64,000 bases of DNA from Propionivibrio sp. (GTDB lineage: Bacteria; Pseudomonadota; Gammaproteobacteria; Burkholderiales; Rhodocyclaceae). Below the pieces are notes generated by a model. The model saw only the letters and a list, made by a program, of their open reading frames with translations. It searched no databases and had not been told where the DNA came from. The translations under genes were made by a program, and so were the position numbers. Below, in pieces: positions 49,243 through 59,462 of the stretch. The first letter of the stretch is position 1; every line of letters begins with the position of its first letter. Where the stretch lies: NCBI GenBank assembly GCA_003249625.1, contig QKII01000307.1, positions 5,515-69,514 on the forward strand. The letters run 5' to 3'.

Positions 49243-51531
49243 CTATTGTGAATTGACGGGCATCATGCGCTTGGCTTCCATCTCATGGACACAGAAAGTT
49301 ACGCGGTTTCGACCCTGCCGCTTGCTTTCATAAAGCGCATCGTCGGCACGCTTGAGAAGGATTTCCGGAGATTCAGGCCGCAGCATCGAGTGAAGATCAA
49401 GCGTTGTCGCGCCGATGCTGATGGTAACTTCGTTCGAGACAAGCGAACTGCTGTGCTCGATGTGCAGGTTAATTACATCACGTCGCACCCCTTCGAGCTG
49501 CCGTGCGGCTGCTTCGCGATCAGTGCCGGGCAGGAGGATAACGAATTCCTCACCACCGTAGCGGCAAACAAGGTCGGTCAGGCGCTGGCAGGTCTCGCGC
49601 AGCGCCTGCGCGATCCTCTTTAGAACCATGTCGCCCGATGGATGACCGTAGGTATCGTTGTACTGCTTGAAGTGGTCGATGTCGATCATTGCCAGCGTCA
49701 GCGGCCTTTCGTCGCGCACGCTGCGGCGGATTTCGCGCTCGAGTTCATTGTCGAGATGCCTGCGATTGAATAGTCCTGTCAGTTGATCAGTAACCGCCAG
49801 TGAATCCAGCAGGCGATTACTCTCCTCCAGCGCTCGCTGGGCGTTGACGCGGTCTGTAATATCAACCATCGAGCCTATGGTGCCATACGCTACGCGGTTG
49901 AGATCGAGCAATAAGTTGGCGCGCACCTCGACCCAACGATGGCTACCATCGATGTGTTCCACCCCGAGTTCCTCGTGGTACTCCGCCATGCTGCCCGACA
50001 TGAAGGCATTACAGGCGCCCAGTCCCTGATTGGATGTATCGGAACACAATAGCTCTTGCCACTGAAGGCCGATAAAGGATTCCGGATCCTTGCCGGTCAG
50101 CGTCTTCCAGGACGGGCTGAGGTAGGTGATTAGCTGCTTGAGATCAGTCTGGAAAACTACTTCCTGCAAGTTGTCAGCTATCGTCTTGTATTTCTGCTCG
50201 CTATCGCTCAGCTTTTCCGCCTGAGGTGACGATGGCGAACTGGCCTCCTCCTTGAGATAGGCAATGTGCGTCCGGATAGCCGGTTGTGCCGCACGGGCAT
50301 AGAGGTCTAGCGCCCTGTCCTCCGTCATGTCACGAAAGGCAGCAACGATTTGACCTAGGCCAATGTGCAGGGAGAACCCCGGATTACGTCCGTAACTCTT
50401 GGCGCCCAAAACATAAAACCCAGGTTCCGGATTCTTCAGGCTGTCACAACCGAGGGCATAAGGCGTCAGACGATGATCAATCGTATCGGCCAGCATCGCG
50501 GCAGCAGTCGCCATCGGCGCGCCGGAAGCGTAGCACTGATGGATCTGCAATTCCTGCCACAGGCTTTCATCGGCCGCATGACCGGTGGCTCCGACCAGAT
50601 GATCGACCAAAACGTAGAGTTCGCCATTTGGGGTATCCAATTCAACCCTGAGGCGGTCGCCTTCCAGATCAAGCCGTGAAATACCTGTTTCCGTATGCAA
50701 CACCACTTGCGGGTGCCCACTTTCGAGGAAGGCATTCGCTTGGTTGATGAAATCGACCCGTTTAGGGAAAACGTCGTTCTTGAAATTCTTGAGATAAGGC
50801 TGGCGGCCTTGCTCATCGAGGAAGATCAGCCGTGCAGCGACATGGTTGGCGAGGAAGTCTTTGATCTGATGTACAGCCACGGCAGCCTCATAACCTTCGC
50901 CAATAACCATCCAGACTCTATCGACCAATCCATTGACTTGGTCATGAAGATTGCAGGCTCCCGGCAGTATGCGGCCGCGAAGAGACTGTTCGTTGATGGC
51001 CGGCATGCGGCCAGCACCTATCCACAGGGGGCGGTCACGCACACCGGAGGCGTCGATGATGCGATGGGCGAGCAAAGTGGTTTCCAGACCTTCCGGACCA
51101 CAAAGAAGCAACTTGAACGGAAACGCCTGCCGATTATTCGCAATCAAGGTGGTGCGACTGATACCGGCACGACCGATTGCCGATACACGTGTCTGGAAGC
51201 GAATATCTAACCGCGCCAGCTGAGCAACTGGTTGGAGGTAGCCTGTCAGGTAATCCCTCCAGCGTAACGGATCAGAAGGGGGGCTGAAGCCACCGTTGTT
51301 ACTAAGAAGTTCGATCCCCAAGGGCGAAAAACTCGCCTGCCACGGCGAATACATGGTGGCTCGCCCGCAATCACCTATGGCGGATGCACGGCCTTCGCCC
51401 TTTTCGATAACGCGAACCGTGAAACCCAGGCGCTGCGCATAAATAGCGGCTTCGATCCCGATCGGACCTGCGCCAACAATAACAAGATCGATAATGTCGG
51501 AGTCTTGCTTCATTGAACGCCCATATTTCAT
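49243..51531 (-). CDS. FAD/NAD(P) oxidoreductase fused to PAS and GGDEF (putative redox-controlled diguanylate cyclase)
   Basis: 762 residues from ATG 51531, the in-frame start with a GGAG site eight bases upstream. Residues about 13-430 are a flavoprotein disulfide-reductase-like module: FAD Rossmann motif VIVGAGPIGIEAAIYAQRLG (GAGPIG at 20-25), a second nucleotide-binding motif VIGEGYEAA, the LVGATGHAA motif, and a closing FYVLGAKSYGRNPGFSLHIG block that binds flavin. A PAS domain follows (about 445-570, ending VDITDRVNAQ), then GGDEF (about 590-750) with active loop GGEEF and I-site RLTD exactly five residues before it. No membrane segment is visible, so it is cytoplasmic. The fusion implies cyclic-di-GMP output set by flavin redox state or NAD(P)H. 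Confidence 0.9.
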   Translation of the reverse strand: MKYGRSMKQDSDIIDLVIVGAGPIGIEAAIYAQRLGFTVRVIEKGEGRASAIGDCGRATMYSPWQASFSPLGIELLSNNGGFSPPSDPLRWRDYLTGYLQPVAQLARLDIRFQTRVSAIGRAGISRTTLIANNRQAFPFKLLLCGPEGLETTLLAHRIIDASGVRDRPLWIGAGRMPAINEQSLRGRILPGACNLHDQVNGLVDRVWMVIGEGYEAAVAVHQIKDFLANHVAARLIFLDEQGRQPYLKNFKNDVFPKRVDFINQANAFLESGHPQVVLHTETGISRLDLEGDRLRVELDTPNGELYVLVDHLVGATGHAADESLWQELQIHQCYASGAPMATAAAMLADTIDHRLTPYALGCDSLKNPEPGFYVLGAKSYGRNPGFSLHIGLGQIVAAFRDMTEDRALDLYARAAQPAIRTHIAYLKEEASSPSSPQAEKLSDSEQKYKTIADNLQEVVFQTDLKQLITYLSPSWKTLTGKDPESFIGLQWQELLCSDTSNQGLGACNAFMSGSMAEYHEELGVEHIDGSHRWVEVRANLLLDLNRVAYGTIGSMVDITDRVNAQRALEESNRLLDSLAVTDQLTGLFNRRHLDNELEREIRRSVRDERPLTLAMIDIDHFKQYNDTYGHPSGDMVLKRIAQALRETCQRLTDLVCRYGGEEFVILLPGTDREAAARQLEGVRRDVINLHIEHSSSLVSNEVTISIGATTLDLHSMLRPESPEILLKRADDALYESKRQGRNRVTFCVHEMEAKRMMPVNSQ

Positions 51532-51680
51532 CAAGGGAGCTCCATCCATGACTGATCGTCAATAATAACTGTCCAAGATCATGTTGCGGGTGCTCAAGGT
51601 ATAGGACGGCTTTATGGTGTATCGGACGGTCAAATACTCTGCTGCAAATACAATTACCACGCCAAGAAGCAAAACAACGA

Positions 51681-52535
51681 ATGAAAATCACGCAAATCAT
51701 CCGACTGTGCATAGCCACCATCGCTTTGATCACGCTTAGTGGGCACGCGTTCGCTTGGACCTCTACCTTCTATGATCGCGATAGTGGGTTCAGTTTTACC
51801 CACGTCGATGCGACCAGCCCCGAGGAAGCTGCCCAACTTGCGAAAGAAGGGTGCCAGAAAAAATCAGCACATAGTGATTGTGTGCAAATAGGTGAACCGC
51901 AACATGGGAAGATCGTGGCCATAGCACTAGGCACGCTATACACATACGACGACAAAATATCCGTATCGCGCTATACCGACGACCCCAATAGAGCGGCCGA
52001 AATAGCGCTTGAAATGTGCCGAAAACAAGCGCGAAAGTGCCATCTGACACTTCTTGCATGGGACAGTGGCATCAACTGGGCAGCGTTGGCAAATAATGGA
52101 ACGGACGGCCTATTCGTACGAGCCAATGCAAGTACACGTGACGAGGCGATCAATGACGCCAAAGAGGGATGCGAAAAAATGGCTGCGATCAAGGGGAACT
52201 GCAAGGTTGTCGAGGGATTTACGCGGTCCACGCGGGCCTGGTATGTAGTCGCGACCGGCGACAGCGGCGCAAGATACGCCTTATCCGAAACATCTCTCGA
52301 TGACGCAAAAAAGACGGCGCTTCAACACTGCTTGGAGATACACGGGAAGAATTGCAGCGTAACGAACGTGGTTGAGAACGACGCCCCGAAGGCGGAGTCC
52401 GTCACCTTCAAGATGTATCAAGCTCACGTTGAGAGACAGAAAGCTCAACACAAACCCCCCATCAGGAAATCCGCTCCCATCCCCGCAGGCAACAGCGATT
52501 GCCGCCGCTCGGAAGCACACTGCGCTGTTCCTTGA
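51681..52535 (+). CDS. secreted protein with DUF4189-like repeats
   Basis: 284 residues with a signal peptide (about 1-25, ATIALITLSGHAFA). The mature part has three similar units of about 60 residues, each an aromatic/Gly-Ala strand followed by a helix of the type EEAAQLAKEGCQKK, NRAAEIALEMCRKQ, DEAINDAKEGCEKM and DDAKKTALQHCLEI ending in a Cys pair; this is the DUF4189 pattern. Even cysteine number suggests disulfides in the periplasm or outside. The C-terminus is Lys/Pro-rich. It is divergent from the flavin-GGDEF gene across 149 bases. Function unknown. Confidence 0.7.
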   Translation: MKITQIIRLCIATIALITLSGHAFAWTSTFYDRDSGFSFTHVDATSPEEAAQLAKEGCQKKSAHSDCVQIGEPQHGKIVAIALGTLYTYDDKISVSRYTDDPNRAAEIALEMCRKQARKCHLTLLAWDSGINWAALANNGTDGLFVRANASTRDEAINDAKEGCEKMAAIKGNCKVVEGFTRSTRAWYVVATGDSGARYALSETSLDDAKKTALQHCLEIHGKNCSVTNVVENDAPKAESVTFKMYQAHVERQKAQHKPPIRKSAPIPAGNSDCRRSEAHCAVP

Positions 52536-52835
52536 GGTGCACTAACGGCAATTGCACTGTGACCTACGAAAACGGTTGCCAGATAAATTCCAGGCCAAAC
52601 CGACTTTCGATCCTTTCTGCAATCAATGGAGATCCCCCTCCGCCGGTTTTTGAACGCGAATAATTCGCATCGGAATGCTTGTCGCCGCGGATCACGAGGA
52701 TGCCGCCACGAACCGGTCAACAGTCGTCCACCTACTGACGAAAGGAAGCGATGGCTTTCGTTATCAACGCGAGCCGTTTTCACACAGTTGCCGCACTTCG
52801 AGCCATTACAGCCCTGCTTTCAGCATGAGCGACGT
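52536..52835. other. intergenic gap
   Basis: Three hundred bases between the convergent DUF4189-like gene and the GH100-like gene. Short open frames exist on both strands, but none has a ribosome-binding site or recognisable protein character. No terminator with a T-run is visible. Confidence 0.5.
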
Positions 52836-54050
52836 TCAGAAAATTGCGTTTTCCAGGCTTTCACATGCGAGAAGAAAGAGTGCGGCATTCCAGGTTTGAC
52901 CAGCCATACCATGCGGTTCCCCTGTTGATCCTTCAAACCACTCCGAGAAGCGCCAGTCGCCAACGGCGTTGGCCTGCGCGAGACGGAGCAGTTCCCTCTT
53001 GGCCATGACCTTGCGCCCAGCGGCGAAACCGCCGATCATCGGCCATAGACCACCGTTGTGATAACGGTGCGGCAGGTTCTGGCGGTGCCGCTCCATATAT
53101 GGTCGCCACTGGCGACTGGCCGGCTGTATCGGTTCCAGAACCGACAAGCCCGGGTAGGCGGCAGGCTGTGCGGCGATGGTGTCGAGAATCCGCCGCTTCC
53201 GATGGTCGTCTGCCAACCCGCAGAGCACGGCAAGGAGATTGCCGAGGACGTCGCCCTCTTCGCCCCAGAAGGAAAGATTGACGTAACTCAGGTACAGCGG
53301 CGTTTTCGGTGTACCGCGCTGCGCGTAATGAATGAGCAGGCGCAGTCGCTTGTAGTCAGGCAAGTGGCTACCGGGGATCAACAGCCAGTTCGCGTGCTGA
53401 CGCGTCGTGACCGCTCCGGGGAGCCGGTACAGCTTCTTTACATACAGCCAGAGCGCATTGGTGTAAAGCACGAACCCCGAGCGTGGCATGATGTCGGCCC
53501 AGTCGCTGGCTTCATTTTGCTGGAGAAGAGCGATCAGCGGATGTTGCTGGGCGTCGAGCCAGTTCAGTGCGCGGCCGATACGCGCCCCGAAGCGTTGTTC
53601 CAGGCGCCCTCCGCTGGCCTGATCGACGTGCTTGATGGCGATCAGCCACCACAGCGTGGCATCAATGCACCCGAGGTACCAGAAATCACCACGATTTTCG
53701 TTCGGCTCGACAAACTTTGGAATCTGTCCGTTGCCCGCCTGATGGGTGGCCAGGGTAGCCAAACTGAGCCGCGCACCGCGAATGAGTTGCGCATCACCGC
53801 TGCGTGCCGCAGCAATCGCGCACAGAGCAGCGTCCCGGCCAAAAACGCGGTCGTAGCTACGGGCCACGGCCTTACCCGTCGGTCGCGCTGCAATAAATCC
53901 GTGCCGGCCGAGATTTTCACGTAGCAGATCGAGCGAGCGCTGCGCGCACTGCGCGATCAGTCGATCACCGTCGTTTTCCAGACGCGTCAATCTCTGCACC
54001 TCTCCGTTAGACGACTCGTAACCCTGAAATCCGGGAAGTGCGCACCTCAA
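52836..54050 (-). CDS. GH100/amylo-alpha-1,6-glucosidase-like (alpha/alpha)6-barrel glycosidase
   Basis: 404 residues from a TTG start at 54050 with GAGGAAAT upstream. The pattern YDRVFGRDAALCAIAAARSG, NEASDWADIMPRSGFVLYTNALW, WGEEGDVLGNLLAVLCGLAD, YHNGGLWPMIGGFAA and QTWNAALFLLACESL is that of the six-hairpin glycosidases annotated as GH100 (neutral invertase-like) or glycogen-debranching type. No signal peptide, so cytoplasmic. It follows the TreS gene by 18 bases and probably trims glucan or releases sugars for this pathway; the exact bond it cleaves cannot be told. Confidence 0.75.
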   Translation of the reverse strand: MRCALPGFQGYESSNGEVQRLTRLENDGDRLIAQCAQRSLDLLRENLGRHGFIAARPTGKAVARSYDRVFGRDAALCAIAAARSGDAQLIRGARLSLATLATHQAGNGQIPKFVEPNENRGDFWYLGCIDATLWWLIAIKHVDQASGGRLEQRFGARIGRALNWLDAQQHPLIALLQQNEASDWADIMPRSGFVLYTNALWLYVKKLYRLPGAVTTRQHANWLLIPGSHLPDYKRLRLLIHYAQRGTPKTPLYLSYVNLSFWGEEGDVLGNLLAVLCGLADDHRKRRILDTIAAQPAAYPGLSVLEPIQPASRQWRPYMERHRQNLPHRYHNGGLWPMIGGFAAGRKVMAKRELLRLAQANAVGDWRFSEWFEGSTGEPHGMAGQTWNAALFLLACESLENAIF

Positions 54051-54068
54051 CGATATTTCCTCGTGGAC

Positions 54069-57000
54069 TCAAATGCCATTGCCTTGTAGATCTCCGGTTT
54101 TTTCGATGGTCCTGATCAGGCTGAAAAGCGGGATCGACAGCCAGTCGGGCCTGTTGTTCATCTCATAACGCAACTCGTACAGTGCCTTTTCTATTACAAA
54201 GAAGCGAATCAGCCGTTCTGCCGCGTCCTGATCGGCGGGGAGGACCCCACAGCCCTCGATTGCGCCACGGTAGCCCTCGAGGAAGGCTGCAGAGGTTTCT
54301 TGTTCCCACGCCTGTACAAGCGGTCCGACGCGTTGCCGGTCAGCGGGACGTTCCCTCGTACTATGGTCGGCCGCGACCGCTGACACATATCCGAATGAAC
54401 GAATCATTCCAGCGACATCCCGCAAAGGCGAGTATTTTGCCCGTCTTTCTTCCAAGGTTCGCCCGGGCTCGCCTTCGAAGTCGGTAATGACAAAATCGTT
54501 GTCAACGCGCAAGACCTGTCCCAGATGATAGTCACCGTGGTAGCGCATCTTGTCAGCCACGACGCCGGCTAGCGCTGGCAGGGAAATTTTCTCAAGAAGC
54601 TCTTTGCGTAAAGAGAGCAAACGGTCTGTTGCAGTACGAAGGTCGGACGACAGACTTTCGTGACGTTTTTCAAGCTCATCAAGTGTCGCGACAGACTCTT
54701 CGTGCAGCTGTCTTGACCACGCGGCCAGATCTTCGCTGGTAATCGGCTCCGGGTCAAAAGCCGCATCGCCGGTGCGCCGCGAGAAGGCACGATGCAACTC
54801 TCCGGTGCGCTGGCCAAGCAATTCCATCAGCGTCAGGAAGTAGCCATGCCGGCTTTCAGCTGTAACGGGAATATCAGCCAGTTGCTCGGAAAGGAAGCGT
54901 TCCAAGTAATCAATGGCAAAGTTCCACGCCGATCCCTGGTTATCGACAAAAGCCTGCAGGATCGCCAGCGTCTGTTTCTGGCCATCAGCGCGCAGGAATT
55001 CCAGTGCTCCGGCAACGGGGACGATATGCGTGAACGGCGATTTTTCGGAAAGGAAGCAGCCGACATCCACCTCCGGGTTGCTGCCGATTTGCAGACGCCG
55101 ATAGCCTTTAAGGAACAATTTATCCCCGAAATAGACTGCGGTATTGCTTTGTTCCAGGGAGGGATGACGCACCGGTTGATCGAGATGCCCCACCAGCTCG
55201 CCGAACGCCTTGAAGGCGCTGAACTCAAGTTTTCCCTTGCCAAACGGTAGTACCAGGTTGCTGCCGATACCGTCGACCAGGGCGCGACAGAAGTTATCGT
55301 CGCCGAAAGCGCCATAGAGCAGGCCGATCTTGTCCTTCTGCCGCACCCGCGCCAGCGCCCAAGCCCCCAAGGCGTTGATCTTCTCGGCACCAACCTCCGA
55401 TTCCCAGCAGATGGCCAGCGGAAGAAAATAGGACTGGGGTTCCTGGTTAGCAAAGCTGACTTCAACGATCGTCATCAGCCAGCTACCCCGCGGGCTGTTC
55501 CATTCGCCCTGTTCGATGATTTCGATGCGCGAGATGGGTTGGCCCTTTGCGGCAAACCAGCGCTTGGTGCTTATGTAGTGCTCCAGTACCTTGACCTGCA
55601 ATTGCTGTTTGGTGGCAGCGGCAATGGCACGCCGCACGGTGCTGGCTGTCGCCTTGCCGCCGGCGAAGGTCAACCAGCCCTCGGTAAGCACCAGCATCGG
55701 GAGTTCCGGGCGTGGCAGGTAATCCCCATGCCAGAACGGCACTTCCGCATCTGTCGCCAGACGGAAGCTGTAGGTCCCGTACCCCTTCAGTGTCAGAAGG
55801 TACGGAAGTTCGCCCGTAGGCGGGAATGCGGCGCGGCCAAGCAGTTCGACCGGTACGCGCCCCTTGTAGTCGGAAAGATCGAGTTCGACGGGTTGCGCGG
55901 TGCGCGAAAGATTGACTACGCACAGGATCGATTCGTCTTCCCATTCGCGGACGTAGGCGAGGATCTTTCGATTGCCCGGCTCCAGCATCCGGATCGTTCC
56001 GCGGCTGAACGCCTTGTGGTTCTTGCGTACCGCAATCATGCGCTTGGTCCAGTTCATCAGCGACGACGGATTGCGCGACTGAGCTTCGACGTTGACCGCC
56101 TCGTAACCATATGTAGGGTCCATGATCGGCGGCAGGTACAGGCGCTGCGGGTCGGCCTTCGAAAAGCCGGCGTTGCGGTCCGGACTCCACTGCATCGGGG
56201 TGCGCACACCGTTGCGATCGCCCAGATAGATATTGTCTCCCATGCCGATTTCGTCGCCGTAGTACATCACTGGCGAGCCAGGCAACGTCATCAGCAGGAA
56301 GGTGACCAGTTCAATTTTGTCGCGATTGTTGTCCATCAGAGGCGCCAGCCGCCGGCGAATCCCGACGTTGACGCGCATGCGTGGGTCGGGCGCATAGACC
56401 TGATACATCAGGTTGCGTTCGGCCTCGGTGACCATTTCGAGCGTCAGCTCGTCGTGGTTGCGCAAGAAGATGGCCCACTGGCAGTTTTCGGGGATATCCG
56501 GCGTCTGCTGCATGATATCGACGACCGGATGGCGGTCTTCCTGGGCAACGGCCATGAAGATGCGCGGCATGACCGGAAAATTGTAGGCCATGTGGCACTC
56601 GTCGCCCTCACCGAAATATTCGCGCACGTCCTCCGGCCACATGTTGGCTTCGGCGAGCAGCATGCGGTTCTTGTAGCGTGAGTCGATTACGGCGCGGATC
56701 TGCTTGATTACCTCGTGTGTTTCCGGGACATTCTCGTTGTTGGTGCCTTCGCGTACGCACAGGTAGGGGATCGCATCGAGGCGCAGACCGTCAACGCCCA
56801 TATCCAGCCAGAAGCGCAAGACGCGGACCACGGCTCTGACGACTTCGGGGTTGTTGTGATTGAGATCCGGCTGGTGGGAGAAAAAGCGGTGCCAGTAGTA
56901 AGCCTTTGCGACCTCATCCCACGCCCAATTGGACTTCTCGGTATCGGTAAAGATGATGCGAGTTTCCGGGAATTTCGTATCCGTGTCCGACCACACATAA

Positions 57001-57455
57001 AAATTGCGTTTTTTCGACCCCGGCGGCGCATGACGCGCGGCCTGGAACCAGGGGTGCTGATCCGAGGTGTGATTGATGACCAGCTCGGTGATCACCTTCA
57101 GCCCCCGGCGATGCGCCTCGCGGATAAAAACACGGACGTCGTTGCGATTGCCGAAGTTGGGATTGATGTTGCGGTAGTCGGAGATATCGTACCCGTCATC
57201 GCGCATCGGAGAGGGATAGAAAGGCAACAGCCAAAGCGTGTTGACCCCCAGATCCTGGATGTAATCGAGCTTCTCCGTCAGCCCCTTGAAGTCGCCGAAG
57301 CCATCTCCGCTGCTGTCCATGAACGCCTTGACGTGCAGTTCGTAGATGATCGCGTCCTTGTACCATAGCGGATCGTCCTCCCACGACAGGCCGGACTCCG
57401 CTCCGGCGCTGAGCAACAGGGATGATTTATGGAGATCGTTACCGTTACTGGACAT
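54069..57455 (-). CDS. treS: trehalose synthase (TreS) fused to maltokinase
   Basis: 1128 residues. The N-terminal GH13 domain (about 20-570) interconverts trehalose and maltose: DYIQDLGVNTLWLLPFYPSPMRDDGYDI, catalytic Asp in GVDGLRLDAIPYLC, acid Glu in LLAEANMWPEDV, transition-state Asp in FLRNHDELT. The C-terminal half (about 640-1115) is maltokinase: phosphotransfer loop YHGDYHLGQVL and metal site DFEGEP. So one protein makes maltose-1-phosphate from trehalose and ATP. GlgE, the user of that product, lies 12 bases upstream in the same unit. Confidence 0.95.
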   Translation of the reverse strand: MSSNGNDLHKSSLLLSAGAESGLSWEDDPLWYKDAIIYELHVKAFMDSSGDGFGDFKGLTEKLDYIQDLGVNTLWLLPFYPSPMRDDGYDISDYRNINPNFGNRNDVRVFIREAHRRGLKVITELVINHTSDQHPWFQAARHAPPGSKKRNFYVWSDTDTKFPETRIIFTDTEKSNWAWDEVAKAYYWHRFFSHQPDLNHNNPEVVRAVVRVLRFWLDMGVDGLRLDAIPYLCVREGTNNENVPETHEVIKQIRAVIDSRYKNRMLLAEANMWPEDVREYFGEGDECHMAYNFPVMPRIFMAVAQEDRHPVVDIMQQTPDIPENCQWAIFLRNHDELTLEMVTEAERNLMYQVYAPDPRMRVNVGIRRRLAPLMDNNRDKIELVTFLLMTLPGSPVMYYGDEIGMGDNIYLGDRNGVRTPMQWSPDRNAGFSKADPQRLYLPPIMDPTYGYEAVNVEAQSRNPSSLMNWTKRMIAVRKNHKAFSRGTIRMLEPGNRKILAYVREWEDESILCVVNLSRTAQPVELDLSDYKGRVPVELLGRAAFPPTGELPYLLTLKGYGTYSFRLATDAEVPFWHGDYLPRPELPMLVLTEGWLTFAGGKATASTVRRAIAAATKQQLQVKVLEHYISTKRWFAAKGQPISRIEIIEQGEWNSPRGSWLMTIVEVSFANQEPQSYFLPLAICWESEVGAEKINALGAWALARVRQKDKIGLLYGAFGDDNFCRALVDGIGSNLVLPFGKGKLEFSAFKAFGELVGHLDQPVRHPSLEQSNTAVYFGDKLFLKGYRRLQIGSNPEVDVGCFLSEKSPFTHIVPVAGALEFLRADGQKQTLAILQAFVDNQGSAWNFAIDYLERFLSEQLADIPVTAESRHGYFLTLMELLGQRTGELHRAFSRRTGDAAFDPEPITSEDLAAWSRQLHEESVATLDELEKRHESLSSDLRTATDRLLSLRKELLEKISLPALAGVVADKMRYHGDYHLGQVLRVDNDFVITDFEGEPGRTLEERRAKYSPLRDVAGMIRSFGYVSAVAADHSTRERPADRQRVGPLVQAWEQETSAAFLEGYRGAIEGCGVLPADQDAAERLIRFFVIEKALYELRYEMNNRPDWLSIPLFSLIRTIEKTGDLQGNGI

Positions 57456-57467
57456 CGCCCCCTCCGT

Positions 57468-59462
57468 TCAAAGGAAGTAATCGAAGTCACGTTCGCTGCG
57501 CACGCGCCGGCGCAACCGGAATATATGCAGCGGCACCGCCTGCGGATCGAGTCGGACGAAGCTGCGCCCGCCCTGCCATAGATAGCGCGCATTCGTCAGC
57601 AGGTCATGCGCCTGATAGGGCTGGGTTTCCTCGATTCCGAGCATATCCAGCGGCAGGTCGAGCCAGCCCGATTGCACGTTGTGCGGGTCCAGATTCGCGA
57701 CCATGAGCAGCGCACCGTCCTCGTCCGACTTGGAATAGCAAAGCATCGACGGATTGTCGATCGGATGAAAGAGAAGGTTGTGATCCGATTGCAACGCGCG
57801 ATTCTCGCGGCGGATGCGGTTCAGCCGGGCGATGTAGTCGCTCAGGCTGTCGGCACGATGGATGTTCCATTGGCGGATCTGGTATTTCTCGGAATCAAGA
57901 TATTCCTCGGTGCCGGGTTCACGCGCCAGATGCTCCATGAGCTCGTAGGCCGGCCCGTAGATGCCGTAGTTCGCTCCCAGCGTCGCGGCCAGGCCGACGC
58001 GCAACAGGAAGGCGGAACGGCCTCCGTATTGCAGGAACTCGGGCAGGATGTCCGGCGTATTCGGCCACAGGTTGGGCCGGAAATACTCGCGGGACTCGTG
58101 CTGGCTCAACTCGGTCAGGTACTCGATCAGATCGTGTTTCGTATTGCGCCAGGAGAAGTAGGTGTAGGACTGGCTGAACCCAAGCTTGGCCAGCCGGTGC
58201 ATGATTTTCGGCCGGGTGAAGGCTTCGGCGAGGAAGATCACCTCCGGGTAGTCCCGCTTGACGGACGTGATCAGCCACTCCCAGAACGGAAATGGCTTGG
58301 TGTGCGGATTATCAACGCGGAAGATGCGCACGCCTTCGCCGATCCAGTGCTCGACGACACCCTTGAGTTCCTGCCACAGCCCTTGCCAATCGTCACACTC
58401 GAAATCGAAGGGGTAGATGTCCTGATATTTTTTGGGCGGATTCTCGGCGTACTGGATGCTGCCATCCGGACGGTGGCGGAACCAGTCCGGGTGTTCGCGC
58501 ACATACGGGTGATCGGGCGAACACTGGAAGGCAATGTCCATCGCCAGTTCTATCCCCTGCTTTCGCGCCTCGCCAACCAGCCGGCGAAAATCCTCTCCGC
58601 TGCCGAGTTCGGCATGGATCTCTCGATGGCCGCCGTCTATGGCGCCGATGGCCCACGGACTGCCCGGATCATCCGGACCGGCCATGAGGCTGTTGTTTGG
58701 CCCTTTGCGATAAGCCTTGCCGATAGGATGAATCGGCGGCAGGTAAAGCACATCGAAACCCATCGCGGCGATGGCCGGCAGACGCTCGATGACCCCGGCA
58801 AAATTTCCGTGCGCCGAGTCTCCGGACGGGCAGGAACGCGGAAAAAGTTCGTACCACGTAGAGAACCGTGCCCGTTCGATATCGACGACCGCTTCCAGCA
58901 CGCGCTTGTACGCGGAAACGAAGTGACGTTCGGCATGGGTCGCCATCAATGCGGCGAGCTGCTCGCTTTGCGCCAGATCACGCCCGATCTCGGGCGTGAG
59001 CGGTGTTTTCAGTTTGCCGGCCCACGCTTCCAATTTACGAGCGTCATCGCCTTGCGCCCGGCGGGCCGCCGCGGTCACCAGTTCGACGCCGACCTTCAGC
59101 GCGACGGTGATATCGTCACTGTCGCGGCGGCGGGCGATATCGTGTCTCCAACTCAGGAAACGGTCGACCCAGGCGACCACCGTAAACTGGTGCAGCCCGA
59201 GCGATGTAGCCTTGAACCTCGCGCGCCAGCGATCATTGCCGACCGGGAGCATCTCGACGTCATCCCATTCGGCGCTCTGCGCGGACTTGTGCCGCACGAG
59301 GCAGCGCAGCATGTCATGGCCGTCTGCGAAGACATCGGCCTCGACGATGATGTCCTCCCCCAAGGTACGCTTGATCGGAAAGCGCCCTCCATCCACTTCC
59401 GGCCGGACATTCTCGATAACCGCCCGCGAACAGCCCGATGCAGGAAAGGTGTTTTGGGTCAT
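57468..59462 (-). CDS. glgE: alpha-1,4-glucan:maltose-1-phosphate maltosyltransferase
   Basis: 664 residues. A GH13_3 enzyme that adds maltosyl units from maltose-1-phosphate to the non-reducing end of alpha-1,4-glucan. The N-terminal beta domain binds as DUF3416 type ([21 protein letters not shown]). The barrel has [23 protein letters not shown], nucleophile Asp in [14 protein letters not shown], acid Glu in [11 protein letters not shown] and FFSWRNTK-like [13 protein letters not shown], all typical of GlgE. Its start overlaps the end of glgB by four bases. Confidence 0.97.
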   Translation of the reverse strand: MTQNTFPASGCSRAVIENVRPEVDGGRFPIKRTLGEDIIVEADVFADGHDMLRCLVRHKSAQSAEWDDVEMLPVGNDRWRARFKATSLGLHQFTVVAWVDRFLSWRHDIARRRDSDDITVALKVGVELVTAAARRAQGDDARKLEAWAGKLKTPLTPEIGRDLAQSEQLAALMATHAERHFVSAYKRVLEAVVDIERARFSTWYELFPRSCPSGDSAHGNFAGVIERLPAIAAMGFDVLYLPPIHPIGKAYRKGPNNSLMAGPDDPGSPWAIGAIDGGHREIHAELGSGEDFRRLVGEARKQGIELAMDIAFQCSPDHPYVREHPDWFRHRPDGSIQYAENPPKKYQDIYPFDFECDDWQGLWQELKGVVEHWIGEGVRIFRVDNPHTKPFPFWEWLITSVKRDYPEVIFLAEAFTRPKIMHRLAKLGFSQSYTYFSWRNTKHDLIEYLTELSQHESREYFRPNLWPNTPDILPEFLQYGGRSAFLLRVGLAATLGANYGIYGPAYELMEHLAREPGTEEYLDSEKYQIRQWNIHRADSLSDYIARLNRIRRENRALQSDHNLLFHPIDNPSMLCYSKSDEDGALLMVANLDPHNVQSGWLDLPLDMLGIEETQPYQAHDLLTNARYLWQGGRSFVRLDPQAVPLHIFRLRRRVRSERDFDYFL

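Noticed and set aside
52445..52928. Small frames on both strands in the gap after the DUF4189-like gene
   Set aside because: Cys/Arg-rich random-looking translations without translation signals.
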